From assembly GCA_013350335.1 (NCBI GenBank), contig CM023541.1, positions 60,949,413 to 61,013,412 on the forward strand: a DNA stretch of 64,000 nt, written 5' to 3'. The position numbers were made by a program, and so were the translations under genes. The stretch is from Chimonanthus salicifolius (lineage: Eukaryota; Streptophyta; Magnoliopsida; Laurales; Calycanthaceae). Below, piece by piece: positions 37,901 through 50,294 of the stretch (positions within the stretch are counted from its first letter, which is position 1; every line of letters starts with the position of its first letter). The notes under the pieces are model-generated. The model ran no database searches. It was not told where the DNA came from and saw only the letters and a list, made by a program, of their open reading frames with translations.

Positions 37901-40692
37901 AAATTTGGTAAACTGTCTTATTTATGAATTTACATGTAGTAATGTATTATATGTATACTTTTGTGTATTTATGTCTGTCATTAGACATGCATGTGTTATT
38001 GAGTATTGTACATCCATGTAGTTTCTTGTTGGCTAAGTGCATTTTGGAACCATTTTCCATTTTTCTTCTTCATCTTTTTGCATTTCTTCGAAAGCTGATG
38101 GCAGGAAGTATGTTACTAGATACTTCAATAGCACTTGCTTTTATCTCATACATGGTACATTTGCTGCACGGTTGGCTCCTATCTTTTTAATAATACAACG
38201 AGCTAGTTGTACATTTGGTGCTGTGCTGATGCCTGCATGTATGCATGGTGGTCAAACTTTATTTGAACTATGTTGCACAGGTATGGGTACGAGTATTGAA
38301 AATTTGAAACAAAAAACTGTTACTAGGTGTTTGATTCAATCAATCACAAGACTTAGGATTTACGGATTCAGTGTATTATTAAATAACTTAAATATATCTG
38401 TGAAAGTAACACCAATAGAAAATGATGTGTTAGTTTTACTCTAAACAATCAAGTGACAAACATATCCATACTTAGGTTTCAAGAAAGGTGTAGCAATATT
38501 TTTCTCATCTTTGGATTAATGTTAAAAAAACACTAGAAGCATCAGAATCTGACATGGAGATGTTTCTGATGCAAGCGTGTCACACATTTCAAAAATCCAT
38601 GCAACATAGGTTATCATCAATTAGGTTATAGTTGGTGATGTTTCAGGCTTGAAAAGGATTTGCTGTGTATTAGTTCCTTTCTTGGTAATCCTCTAGAAAT
38701 GCCAGTGATAAAATCAGCATACTGAATTTTTTTAACTTCTGCATACATGTTCACATTTTTTTTTTGAAATTCAGTGACATGTTCTGATGCTTTTTACTTC
38801 GAAGAGGTTGTGTTAGCTTAGGGTATGGTGAATTTCTTGTAAGAAACATTTCCATCTTCTATCTAAAACTGAGGCCTAACTATTAGAAGACTAACATGTG
38901 AGATGCATTATAAATCAGATGCTACTGGTGATAATGTTTTATATAACATAAAGCAATTGTTGTAATTTGAATATTTTCCAGGTACTCATCTATTTATTGC
39001 TCTCTCTAAAGTGCACATGGTGAATATGTTCCAGGTATGATTACCGAGCTGGATTCTGGGGTGTCATGGGCCATCAATGTCTTGGCATAATTCCTGTAAA
39101 CTACTAAACTCGATTATAATAGATCAGCATTTACCATTGAATTGTTAACCGTTATATATGTACATTAATAAGGCATGCTCATAAATCTTGCAGCCATTTA
39201 TTAAAGAATTCAATTATCCATTGCCGAAGAATTGTTCTGTTGGAAACACTGGTGTTTTTGTAAATGCAAGAGAGCTTCATCAAAGGGATTTGGATTTACT
39301 CGCAAGAAGGGGACTCCCAACCACCAGAGATAAATCTTACATTGTTGAGATTTCTGGGAGAGTTATTGATGAAGCCTCTAGTGAAGAGCTGGACAATCTT
39401 GGCAGACTTGCCCCAACGTGAGTTTGTTATACATGCCTAATAGACTATGAATAATCTCTTCTTTCTTCCTTTCCCACCCCCTCTCCCCTTTCACATGCCT
39501 GCCTCTTTTTCGGAGATTAGATAGGCTGTTTCTACTGTTGAGATTTTTACCCCTTATTGCAATCTTCTATTTTCTTCATATTGCTTTTGCCAGTCATTAA
39601 TAACATGGTTTCTACAATGTACTTTCTTGTTATTCCTTTTATTCTATCAAAATTTTAGAGTCAAGGTAGACTCTTGCAAGAGTTACATGGGTCTGAAAAG
39701 AGTTAAAATTTCATGTTAGCATCAACATGGGAACTGAGAATCTTCTTGTCCAAGAGAAGATGACTGTCTATTTGATCATATTTGAGATAGGAGAACCTCC
39801 TTTCACATTTTGGTCTATAAAAAACATTGAGATACTCATCTTGTGGAAAACTCCATGGAGTTTTGCTAAAAAAAAAACATTTGGGAATGATCCTTTTTCT
39901 TTTTTTCTAATAAAAATTGTATAAATTTGTATGATGGAGTTGCTACATGGACGAATGCAATCCATGTGCATAGTTGGTAACTGGAGTCTCACAATTTTAA
40001 TATTCAGGATCTTTTCTGCCATCCTTCTCTCTATTCATTGCTACCACCTTTGCTATTCTCTAGTTGATCTTGTATAAACTTTTCTCATATTTCATCTTTT
40101 TCCAAAGATAATTGATCCTCCTATTTTGATTATTTGTTTTTTCATTGCTTCTTTGTGAGTCAGGGACTAATGTAATTCCATGTTAATCATCATAATTATC
40201 AAAACCTGGCCTATGTATTTTGGATGGCTTTGTGAGACATGTTCATATTAATTGGCTTACAAAGGTAGATTTTTTTCTGTCTTTGTTGTGGCTGGCTCTA
40301 TGTTGCACAAGCTATTTATGAAATGGATTATCATGCTTCCATACGACAAGGGATCCAGTATTTCGAAGATGAGCAAACAGAAACTCTAAGTTGGTCATTG
40401 GGTTCTTACAATGATGATTCTGTTTATTTTGAAGGATCCATCGTAAATGTGTATGGCACTAGGATTTAAAACCACCATTCAATTCATTGACTTCTCCAAG
40501 AAGTCAACTGATTGCAGGGATCATCAGATTCACGTGTCTTTATGAAATTGTTTAATGGAGATGGGACATTTTTGGCAAAATCATCTAAAGTATTGTTTTC
40601 ATTTGAACAGGGTTGAAAAGGTGAGACATGGATTTGGCATGCGGGTTCCAAGATCGATTGCACAAAAAAATACCTTGTTGGATGGTCATTGA
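34946..40692 (+). CDS. EDR4-like / DUF3133 zinc-ribbon protein
   Basis: Exons 34946-35060, 35233-37687, 39035-39095, 39194-39417 and 40611-40692 join to 978 codons plus TGA; every donor is GT and every acceptor AG, with phases agreeing. The N terminus has a C-x2-C..C-x2-C ribbon (C12, C15, C30, C33) in a VRCPKCKKLLPEL..YRCGGC context. The middle is long, polar and probably disordered, with a short coiled coil (PAELLRKLDELRDQL). A second ribbon, the DUF3133 domain, has C543, C546, C568 and C571 in ITCSNCFELLQLPWK..CGACSDVVLF. The last three exons encode a conserved tail (YDYRAGFWGVMG, NTGVFVNARELHQRDLDLL, VEKVRHGFGMRVP). Arabidopsis EDR4 is a negative regulator of salicylate-linked powdery-mildew resistance that acts with EDR1 at the plasma membrane and endosomes. 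This protein is nearer to the 'extra-large G-protein-like' members such as At2g46380/At3g61670, whose role I do not know. It has no GTPase domain. Confidence 0.9.
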
Positions 40693-41489
40693 TGCTGTCC
40701 AAAGAATTTGGTTTCAACTGTCTCTGAACCTTTGTATTCTTGGGGAGGCGATAATTGGCTAGCCTTCTTTTAATGGTCTTCCGTTTACAGTGAAAAATTA
40801 GTAAAAGGGCATGCCATAGAAGTTTAGTCATTCTTCCATCCCTGAGTGACCTGTTTTCTTAATTGTTTGTATTGTTCTACTTTGTGTTTGATTTGTACTA
40901 AGAGACTCGTTGTAATGCTGCTTGGTCGAAACCGTGTCATTGATTTTGTTGGTTTTAATTTGTATACATACATGTATGTATTGGAAATCTGCCTTGGCTT
41001 GTATTGCTAGTGTAATTTTCTCAAACTTCTTAGGCAGGCATTTTGGGTCAAGGTGAACCAAGTCGACGACCTGCTGAGTTATTCTGAACAGGGTCGGCTT
41101 TTGGTTTGATCAATCTTACCTGTTTGTTGTAACACTTGTCCTTGGTCAAACCCGTTTTTAAATGGGTTGTCATGAATCAAATACATTTATTAGATAGAAA
41201 CAGCTAATCTCTGAAAAAAGTGAAACCTTGATGTAGATAATCAGATCTTGTTCATGAGGTTCACGTATGGCTCATGACTACAGTTCTAAGCGTGTTTCAT
41301 GACTTGGTTATTTAAGAGGAAACCTGACGAGTCACCATGAAGTCAGTGTCAAAGGGCCTGGAACATTTATCAAGCCAAGGTCTTTCAACAACTCAAGTGG
41401 ACATCTTCTTGACTAAAGTACACCGAGTCTGGAACAAGTTTGACTGAGTTTTTGTACAAGTTTGACTGAGTTTTTACCTTGGCTCCATT

Positions 41490-42657
41490 TTGGTCAAATA
41501 GAAAGTTCTAAGCATATATATATATGAGACTTAGAAAAACTAATCATGATTTGTCCACTGAAGTCATTTTTTTAAGCCCACTAAATTTTGAAAGTCCTAA
41601 ATTATCTTTTCCGCTGTTAAACCTCTATATTTGTAGTCCACTTTTATTTAATGTGATGGGTTTATTGGAATTTTTTGTATATAAAATTGATAAAAGCACT
41701 TTCATAGAAACATTGGAGTCTCACTTTTAAGGGTTTTAAATTATTTTTTAGTCTTTTGTTGTTCTCTAACTAGGCTCACTTTGATCCAATGTGATGAGTC
41801 CTTTAGAAAAATTCAAGCATGAATAGAAGATGAAAATAAGTTAAATTGATTGGATCATTGAAGCTATATTTTTTTAACCTCCTAAATTTGATGATTTTAA
41901 ATTACTTTTTAATTATAAACTTTTATACTTTACGTGGGCTCTACTTTAAAAACATATGACAGGTATATCCAAAGGACCAAGCATCAATGTCAGATTAAAA
42001 AATCAGTTTGATTAGATTGTTCGAGTCATAATATTTTAAGCTTCGGCTTTAAATTATTTTTAACCTTAAACCCTTACATCTAATATAGCATTAAATTGTG
42101 TTCGATTTGATGTACCCATTTGTAAGGCTTAAACTTGAATAGAAGATCAGAAAGAGTCATCTTGATTATATTATTAAAGTCATATTTTAAATTATTTCAA
42201 ATATTAAATGCTTTAAATTGATTTTTTAATCTTCAAAATATCCAATTTGGTCCAACGTGGTAAGCGCGTTAGAAATATATAAATATGATATGAGACTTAA
42301 AAAGGACATATCAATTAGGTCATCATAGCCACATTTTCTAAGATTCCAAAAAATTATTAATTTTAAATTACTTTTTAACTTTAACTTTTTGCATCTAAGT
42401 ATGTGATTATGATATTGAGAAAATAAGTCACATTGATCGGATCATTTAGATAATTTTTTTAAAATCTTTTCAAATTTTGAGTAACTTTAAGTTATTTTAA
42501 ATTTAAATTTTTTTTTTTTATGTTTAAGGCCCATTTTGTTCTAACGTAATGAGCTATTGAAAAATTTTGAGTATAAATGTAAGAGTTTAAAAAGCCTCTT
42601 AATCGGATCAGCTAGCATATTTTTGAGCTTCTAAAAGTTTAATCCCTTAATTTTTTT
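41490..42657. repeat. Diverged tandem array, about eight ~145-bp monomers
   Basis: Successive blocks begin near 41490, 41636, 41775, 41939, 42089, 42241, 42399 and 42529 (130-165 bp apart). Each carries in order a TTTGATCCAATGTGATGAG-like segment, a GA-rich AGACTTAAAAAG segment, TTGATTGGATCATTGAAG, then AAATTACTTTTTAA and a CTTTTATA-like end. Identity between monomers is low, so this is an old satellite-like array rather than a young microsatellite. There is no open frame across it. Confidence 0.7.
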
Positions 42658-43489
42658 AACAAAAATATTAAAGAAGGGCATCAAATTAATTTAATTTTAA
42701 AAACGAATTATCCATATGTGATTGTAATGTGAACTATTTGTCTAAGTGATAATTTTTACTTCAATTGTAAATTTTATGATCTTCTTTGAAATGAATATAA
42801 TAAATGTGTTGGATAATTGTATGTCTATATGTATTGACTCGATCATTATGCAACTTAAATTATGTTTTATATAAGTTAAGATCATTAAACAAAACAATTC
42901 GACCAATATTATCTAAAAGATTAAAATAGCACAAAACTAATACCAAATCTAAAATTTATTACTATTGATTATTATTATTACTTAACATTTTTAATAGGAC
43001 ATGTTTAAAACACGGGACATGATGCTAGTTATGAAATAAAAATTGTGTGGCCAGGTGTTGATTTGTTCGCCATTCACAATCTGAGAGTGACAGCTAACAT
43101 GTCACCAATTTTTTAATTTTATATTTTTCATGTTAAGTTACACTAACATCTATCTTTCTTTTATTTTATAAAAGAAAAGTCAAAACAGTCCATGTGATAA
43201 CCGATCCAATTTGTTCTCGGCATCTGGTCGATATGTATTGTCTGTAATGGAGAACCAATTTTTTTACTCCAAATTAAGGGTAATACCAATTGAAAAAGGG
43301 GCATTTGATTTTTATTAATATTTTTTTGAAATAGTTAAGAATAGACTTTCATTAAATATGAAGATTATAGTACTAGAAGAAAATAAAAAGATGACAGTAT
43401 ATGAGAAATAAGCCTCCCGTCCAAAAATAAGAATAAACAAAGCAAATAAAAAATAACAATATGCTGCGACCCAAAAGATAAGTTATCCA

Positions 43490-43897
43490 CTTGGGGTAAA
43501 GAATGTGCCACGGGTCGCCCCATCGACACCATTCTTAGCGAGGAAATCCACTATCCCATTTGCTGATTTACTAATCTGAAAGAAAGATACTATCAAGCCC
43601 ATCGTTAATTCCTTAATATCTTTAATTAAGGTGATCAGTCTCTAAAGTGGTCGTTTCAAATCCTTAACCCATTTGATAGCATTGAAAGAGTCACTTTCAA
43701 TAATTAATTTCTCTCCTCTTAAAAATGCTCATAAGAAAAGAACTCTTCTAATACCGAGAAGTTTTGCCTTATTAGACTCTTTAATTCTAACAGACTCCAA
43801 AAATGCAACACAAGTGACACCCAGATAATTCCTAAATGCGCCTCCAATCCCGGCCGGTCTAGATTTTCCTTTAGATGATCCATTAATGTTAAACTTC
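43490..43897 (-). pseudogene. Degenerate RNase H domain of a LINE retrotransposon
   Basis: Minus-strand translation gives GSSKGKSRPAGIGGAFRNY, then FLESVRIKESNKAKLLGIRR, an in-frame stop, LIIESDSFNAIKWVKDL and, after a frame change, ISKSANGIVDFLAKNGVD. This is the order and wording of the RNase H domain at the C terminus of plant L1-type LINE polyproteins. Stops and frameshifts show that it is dead. Reverse transcriptase sequence was not recognised beside it. Confidence 0.85.
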
Positions 43898-45701
43898 TAA
43901 AACCCAGAAAGCAAAGGTATCCATTCTAACTTGGATTTGCCTCTCTTAAAAGGGAGGACCCAAACAACCATTGATACAATAAGATTTTGATAAATAGTGA
44001 CACATCTGAAAAGATGAATATAGATAATTATAATTCTAACATATTCTAATAGGATATATTGGATAACTAATTATGATTAATGTAGTTTAATATAAAGCAA
44101 CACATCAAGCACAATCCTCAGCCCTTTGAAGAAAAAAAAAAACATTAAATTGGTTCATTTCACATTTGCAGCAAGGAGACTGGCGGGTGCATCTTTGTTA
44201 TAATTTAAATAATAACATATCTTTTTAAAATGATATTTTTATCATTTAATTTATTTTAAAATAGTAAGTGTGTTTCTTTATAAAAGTGTCTCCGTCAGTG
44301 TGGAATGACCCTAAGTGATTGCTTTGAATGAATCACGAAATTGTAATAGTGGAGTAGCCAGAGCCCATCAGGTTCATGGTCTAAATTCTAGATGTCTATT
44401 TGAGCAAATGGTTAGTAAGAATAGTTCATGGTCGGGCCTATGCCCAATTTATGGTGGCCCACCTCTTGATTGTGATGTGACCATGAGGATCAGATGATCA
44501 GATCAGTGGTCTGAGAACTACTAAAGTTCTCCTCTTATAAATTTTCATCATTCACCTAAAAATACAGAAGAAGCCAGCCCATTCTCTGAGAATGACAACA
44601 GACCTAGAAAATTTTAAGGGGCATATAAAAATAAAAAAACTTGAGTTACTATCTCTCTTTTGAACTGTGAAGCGTCTTCAAGCTTAATGAAAAGATTTTA
44701 GATTGATTAAAATAATCTTAAAAGTTAAAATTGATCTTTCAATCATTTAAGATCGTTTTATAAAATAAATGTTTTTAAATATATAAAAAGAATTGAGACA
44801 ATTTCTAAGTATTTTGTAAATCGCTGCAATGGCTAATACGAAATGTCTCAATTTATAAAGTAAGATTGATATGCGACTATTTCAAATTGGGCACTTAGGC
44901 TTAAAAAGGTTTGATCATTGTGTTCTTCACTTGTTATCTGCTGGAGATTGGCTAAAATAAATGGCTTAAAAAGGCTTGATCATTGTGTAGTTATCTCCAT
45001 AAAGAGGATAAAAATAAATGGCCTAGAAAGGAATATAATAAGTGTCTCTATCATATATTTTGGTGGGTCCATCGGTTTCAATATTTTGAAGTTTTGAACC
45101 AGTAATTGCAGGAGGCACTCATGGAGAAGTGGTCGGTTCATAGCAAGCACAGGTATTTAAGATTTGCAGAGTTTGTCCATTGAAATCTAAATTATATATA
45201 TATATATTATTTTCAATTTTATAATATTATATATTTTTTAAATTTTAACAAATGAATTTAAAAAACATGTTATCATTTGTTGTCATTCTTATAATTAGTC
45301 TAAAGTTATATTTATATTGAAATTGTAAATTTAAATTGAAGACTTCAATTCAATTTTTCATACTCTTGAATTAAAAAAACTTTTTTTTGAAATTCTTAAT
45401 TAAAGTATTTATTGATATGATATTTTTATTTTTTTATAAAAATTATTTTAAAATTAGTATCTTTACAATAATCATGGGTTTAAGTGAAAATTTCTAGATT
45501 AAACATTTTCTTGAATAATATAAATTTTGACGTTAAAATGAATTTAAACCTAATTTCATTGTCCTAAAACATGATCATATTTATTTATAATCAGTAATAA
45601 TAGAAAATTATTATAAAAATAATAGATCAATGAAGATATAAATGAAAATAATATAATAAAAAAGTAATTGATAATAAAGTTGGTGGGTTTCTGTTCCAAG
45701 T

Positions 45702-45704
<3 letters not shown>

Positions 45705-45740
<36 letters not shown>
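45705..45740. repeat. CT microsatellite in the probable TBL leader
   Basis: A nearly pure TC/CT run ends about 125 bp upstream of the TBL start codon. CT runs at this position are common in plant 5' untranslated regions and may aid transcription initiation; that role is inferred. Confidence 0.9.
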
Positions 45741-45744
<4 letters not shown>

Positions 45745-45840
45745 CCTCTGATTTTTCCATTTCTTTTACATGGCTTTTTCGATTTTGCGATGAGAGGACA
45801 CCTGAGTTGGTGCAGGCAGAAGTTGAGTTCCTTTTATTGA

Positions 45841-45999
45841 ATGCGAGATTTTTGTGGAAGAAAAGATGGTAAAGGAGACGAGGTTGGATTGGAAGTATCC
45901 ATGGAGTCTCTACAAGCACAAGCCCTTCTTTTTGAAGTTAGCCGTATCTATCCTTCTAATTGGTCTTGCTTTTCGCCTCTTCGTTTCTCAGTCCATTAG
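45841..45999 (+). other. Upstream reading frame overlapping the TBL start
   Basis: An ATG at 45841 opens a 52-codon frame that ends at TAG 45997-45999, 131 bp past the TBL ATG at 45866 and in another frame. If transcription starts upstream of it, as the CT run suggests, it would reduce TBL translation. The transcript start is not known from sequence. Confidence 0.45.
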
Positions 46000-48900
46000 C
46001 TTTTCACCCGTTTCAGAAAGCCCATTTGGGGAGAAAACGGGCACTGCTGAAACACATGTTACTGAACAGATCTCACATGGTGGACATCAAGGGACTCAGA
46101 AAGGTTTGTAATTTCAAAGATTTTTGAATTTGTTTTGTGTAGAATCCAGAAAGAAAAAAACCCAAAGCCCCTAAAAGGGATTTTTTTTTTTGTCATTTCG
46201 CTACCATTTTTTTCCTGCGTATTGTTGTAATAATCTTTCTGCAACAGGGACTGCTGAAACACATGTTACTGACCAGGCCTCACATGTTGGAAATCAAGGG
46301 ACTCAGAAAGGTTTGTAATTTGAAAGATTTCGAGTTGGGTTTATGTAGAAATCCAGAAAGAAGAAACTCAAATTCCGAAAAAAGGTTTTTTTTTTGACAT
46401 TTTGGTACCATTTTTTTCTGAGTTTTGCTGTTATTGATCTTTCTTCTTTAGTTAGTCAAGTAGTTGGGTGAAATTTAGTTGGGTGTCTGAGAAATGTTGT
46501 TCGCTCCTTTGGAAAATTAGAGGACTTTGTTTATGAGATACCCTTAAAACTTCTCCCAAAAAATTAAATAATTTTATCGTCTAGATTGGAATTGCTTGTG
46601 TTTGTATAGTTAAAGAATCTTCTCTTTTGGGTGATTATTCCACTTATAAGGAAAATAATACCATGGTTTTTGCTGTAATTATCTCTTGTTTCCAGATGTG
46701 ATCTTATCTACCTAATTCTGATTTTCACCTGCAATCTCTTTTTTTTTTTTTGGAAACAGTTTCACCTACAATCTCTAATGACAAAATGGTAATGATAACG
46801 CAGATAACGCAGAAAAATGTGATCTTTTCACTGGAGATTGGATTCCGAACCCATCAGGACCAGTTTACACCAATGAGAGCTGCCATGTTGTTACAGGTCA
46901 TCAAAATTGCATGAAGAATGGGCGACCCGATTCAGGTTATCTGTATTGGCGGTGGAAGCCTAGGGATTGTGAATTGCCGCTGTTTGATCCTGAGAGGTTT
47001 ATGGATTCTATGAGGAGTACATCTTGGGCATTTATTGGCGACTCAATTTCTAGAAACCATGTGCAGTCATTGCTTTGCATTCTTTCAAAGGTTTGCTTTG
47101 CCAATCCTACTATTTTGCTGGCATTCTTATTGTTGGATTTGGTTCCATTTTGAAAATTTCGTAATTTGGTATCACCAATGACAGATCGGATCTTGGAATA
47201 AGCATCATACCAAGAAATTTTGTTCTTTAAAATTCAACATGCTTGGTGTATGTAATGGCCTATATGGCTATTTCCAAATCATTTTTCAATCCAATTTTTT
47301 TTCTTCCTTGCTCATTTCAGTTGTAATGCTTGTTTCCATTCTAATAGGAATGATTTAAGTCATTCTCATTCTACAAATAAATGAAAACAGGCATACATGT
47401 TGTAGTCTAGGCCCCAAATAGTAACTGTCCTCTTCTTCTTACTTTCAATTTTCTTATTGTACATGTGTTTGGTGGGATTGCTTCTTTTCTTCTTATCTCA
47501 ATCCTCTGCTTTACTGTACGGGAATTATTTTCCTGCTGGTGAGTTGATTTGAGATATTTGTTGGTATGTGATTGGCTGCATTGGGCAGAAGGGGGAATGC
47601 TGTGAAGTTTCTATATTCTGCCAAATTGGGTGCAATGCTGGATATTTAATAATCTATAGGATGCAAATTTTGAAAATCTTCTGTTATGCTGGGTTGCTTA
47701 GTGGTATTAAAATAATGAAATACTGTTATATTGGAATATTATAAAATATTTGAATTTTGGGTTTGGCCTAAATGCATATTTACGAAACAATTGGAACTCA
47801 GTTTGTAAATTTGACTACATGTATGTTGTTGCTACTTATAGAAGTGGAGAATGTTTTATAGTTTTTTACATTATTCTTACATGCAATAGGCGTAATGTTT
47901 GGAATGGTGGGTCTAAACTTTGTGTGCTTGTGAGGCCATGATTCATACAATCATGGCTTAAAATCTAATGATAGTTCTTTTTGTTGACTGATTGTATATT
48001 TTCAATTCATTCAGGGTTGTTATTTATGACAAGTGTAGAACAAACTTAGAATCATGCAGGAAAGTAATCATTCAATGATAAAGCCTTCATTTGAGGGGGG
48101 AACAAAATTTCTTGAAGAGAATATGAAGTACTGAGGCAGTTTGATTTTCTCTTGATTTTAACTAGTGATACCAAAAAATATCTAATTGTTGCTATAGTTG
48201 ATGCACTTCTGAAGACCTTAAGTTTCATAATTATGCCACTTCTGGTTGGCATGCATCTCTCATTGGATGCTACTTTGGAGTATCTTCTGCTTCCACTAGT
48301 CATCTTTAGATTTCTCAATGACAAAACTAAGCATTTTCTCTAACCATGTCCTTTCTTCATTTGATCATTTGGTGGTCTTGGTAGATGATGGAGGATGATA
48401 AACAGTAGACTAATCATTGATGCAACATCCTTCCAAATTTGTGCATGAGTGTATATTTTCTTGTGGTCAATTTTAGAACTGTGTTTGGAACATTGGATGT
48501 AAATCTATTGGTGTGCCATCTACTGTTATGATTGTAAATGTCTGGATCAGGATTGCTTTTGTCTACTTATATTTTCTATGATGATAATGTCCGTTTCCAT
48601 TAATTTAGTTGTCAAAATGATCATCCCATAAAATGGTGGAAACCCAATTTCTTACTCTCTGGCTTTTCTTCTCATGTCGTTGCTTTAAGAAAACAAGAAG
48701 ATTCACAAAGGGCAGATAGAAGGATCACTGGAGGGTGGGTGTGATGTATAAAAATTTCGTGCTGAATATCAAAGAACCTTTCTTTTGTTACTACGATGCC
48801 TGGACATGGCAGGGACATGCCACAGATATGGTGGAGACACGGATTTTCCACATAAAAATGAAGTATCTGACATGAACACGTTGTGTATGTTGAAGTGTCC

Positions 48901-50294
48901 GCGCAACATAGTTTTATTATCAGAAGTACTTCATAATAATAAACAAGATACTCACCGTGTTTCCAATACCTCAGGAATCAGGATAAGCTTCCCACAGTTG
49001 GCACCAGGGAAAAGCCCGTATGAAGCAAAACTAATTGTTTCAAAATATGTAGATATCTAATGCATCAATTGTCTTTCATGCCCCTGCTTCTCAGTACAGA
49101 GTCAAGCTGTTGCATTCACTTCATGTAACAATTAAAAGAAAAGTTCACTGTGTGTCTGAGATAACAGGAATATTGAATGATGTCACCCACTATACGCTTG
49201 CCTTGTTTATGCACTACTATAAAAAATAGGAAATCTGACCAGGTAAGTTGAACCCACATTAACCATCAGGGATAAATTGAACCTACATTTCATTGGATGT
49301 TAAATACATACCAGCTAATCTCCTGCAAGATCTAACTTGTTTAAATTAATTGATTTCACCATCGTCATCAACTCATTCCTTGTACTGAATGTTGGTGTTT
49401 TCCCTTTTCACGTGTATTTTACATCAGATGATTGGTTTATGAGCATTCTACTGAAAACTGAATTCTCTTGTGATTTCAATGACTGATCTACATGCATTAT
49501 TTTGTGCACATCTTATTCAGGTGGAAGAAGCTGTTGAAGTGTACCATGACAAAGATTATCAATCCAAAAGATGGTTCTTCCCCATCCACAACTTCAACCT
49601 CTCCGTGATCTGGTCCCCTTTCCTAGTAAAAGCTATCATCTCTGAAGATATGAATGGTGTCTCATCATCTGAAGTGCAGGTGTATCTTGACACACTCAAT
49701 GAAATTTGGCTTGATCAATATCAGAGCTTTGATTACATAATAATTTCCTCTGCCAAATGGTTCCTCAAGCCCTCAATCTACTGGGAAAACAATAAAATGA
49801 TTGGTTGCCACTACTGTCCAGGGAAGAACTTGACAGACTTCAAAATTGAAGACGCATACCGCAGAGCCCTTCAGTTGGCACTCAACTTTATAGCCACATC
49901 GAATCACAAGGGCTCGATCTTTCTTAGGACTTCGACACCAGACCACTTTGAGAATGGAGAATGGTCCAGTGGAGGAACTTGCAATAGAACAGTGCCATTT
50001 AAAGAAGGCGAGATTAGTCTGAAATCTTTGGATGAAATGTTGCGGGAAATTGAGCTGGAGGAATTCAAAAAGGCAGAAGCTCTTTCATTGGAGAGGGGAG
50101 TGAATCTGAAGCTTTTGGATACTAATCCTCTATCGTTGCTTAGGCCCGATGGTCATCCTGGTCCTTATAGGCAATTTCAGCCATTTGCTCAGGATAGAAA
50201 TGCACAAGTTCAGAACGACTGCCTACATTGGTGCTTGCCCGGTCCGATTGACAGTTGGAATGATTTAATCATGGAGATGGTTCTAAATGGTTGA
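45866..50294 (+). CDS. TRICHOME BIREFRINGENCE-LIKE polysaccharide O-acetyltransferase (TBL23-27 type)
   Basis: Exons 45866-46103, 46248-46310, 46804-47090 and 49521-50294 join to 453 codons plus TGA. The product is a type II Golgi membrane protein: short basic N terminus, one hydrophobic anchor (about residues 21-40), a variable stem, the TBL domain with FIGDSISRNH (GDS at 179-181), and the C-terminal DUF231 block with DCLHWCLPG (D429, H432 of the DxxH motif). GDS Ser and the DxxH Asp/His form the esterase-like catalytic triad of TBL acetyltransferases, which move acetyl groups onto wall polysaccharides. TBL23-26 act on glucomannan and TBL27/22 on xyloglucan; position next to a DUF3133 gene favours TBL26, by synteny only. 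Exon 2 (21 codons) is a duplicate of the end of exon 1, so the stem contains the block GTAETHVT twice. Exon 3 has two possible acceptors 9 bp apart (46804 or 46813). An overlapping upstream frame precedes the start. Confidence 0.92.
46041..46440 (+). repeat. ~207-bp tandem duplication spanning the exon 1 end and intron 1 of TBL
   Basis: ACTGCTGAAACACATGTTAC begins at 46043 and again at 46250. Similarity continues through ACTCAGAAAGGTTTGTAATT, the donor site, an ATCCAGAAAGAA block, a T run and TACCATTTTTTTC in the intron. The second unit is spliced as the 63-nt exon 2. The duplication preserves phase, so the protein gains 21 residues without a frameshift. Confidence 0.93.

Larger units (their letters stand above)
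40693..45865. other. Intergenic region, EDR4-like to TBL
   Basis: It starts with the presumed 3' region of the EDR4-like gene (to about 41100). Two copies of ACAAGTTTGACTGAGTTTTT follow near 41432-41475, then the ~145-bp diverged tandem array (41490-42657), the LINE RNase H relic (43490-43897), AT-rich DNA and a CT run just before the TBL start. No intact gene is visible. Confidence 0.65.

Noticed and set aside
38037..38444. 135-codon frame between EDR4-like exons 2 and 3
   Set aside because: It lies wholly in an intron supported by correct GT..AG junctions and phase, and its translation resembles nothing known.
46751..46790. Possible extra TBL exon after AAACAG
   Set aside because: Its frame does not join to the CDLFTGDW exon, and the following intron would be about 15 bp.
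48785..49060. 91-codon frame in TBL intron 3
   Set aside because: No family resemblance; inside an intron whose flanking exons join in phase to a continuous TBL domain.
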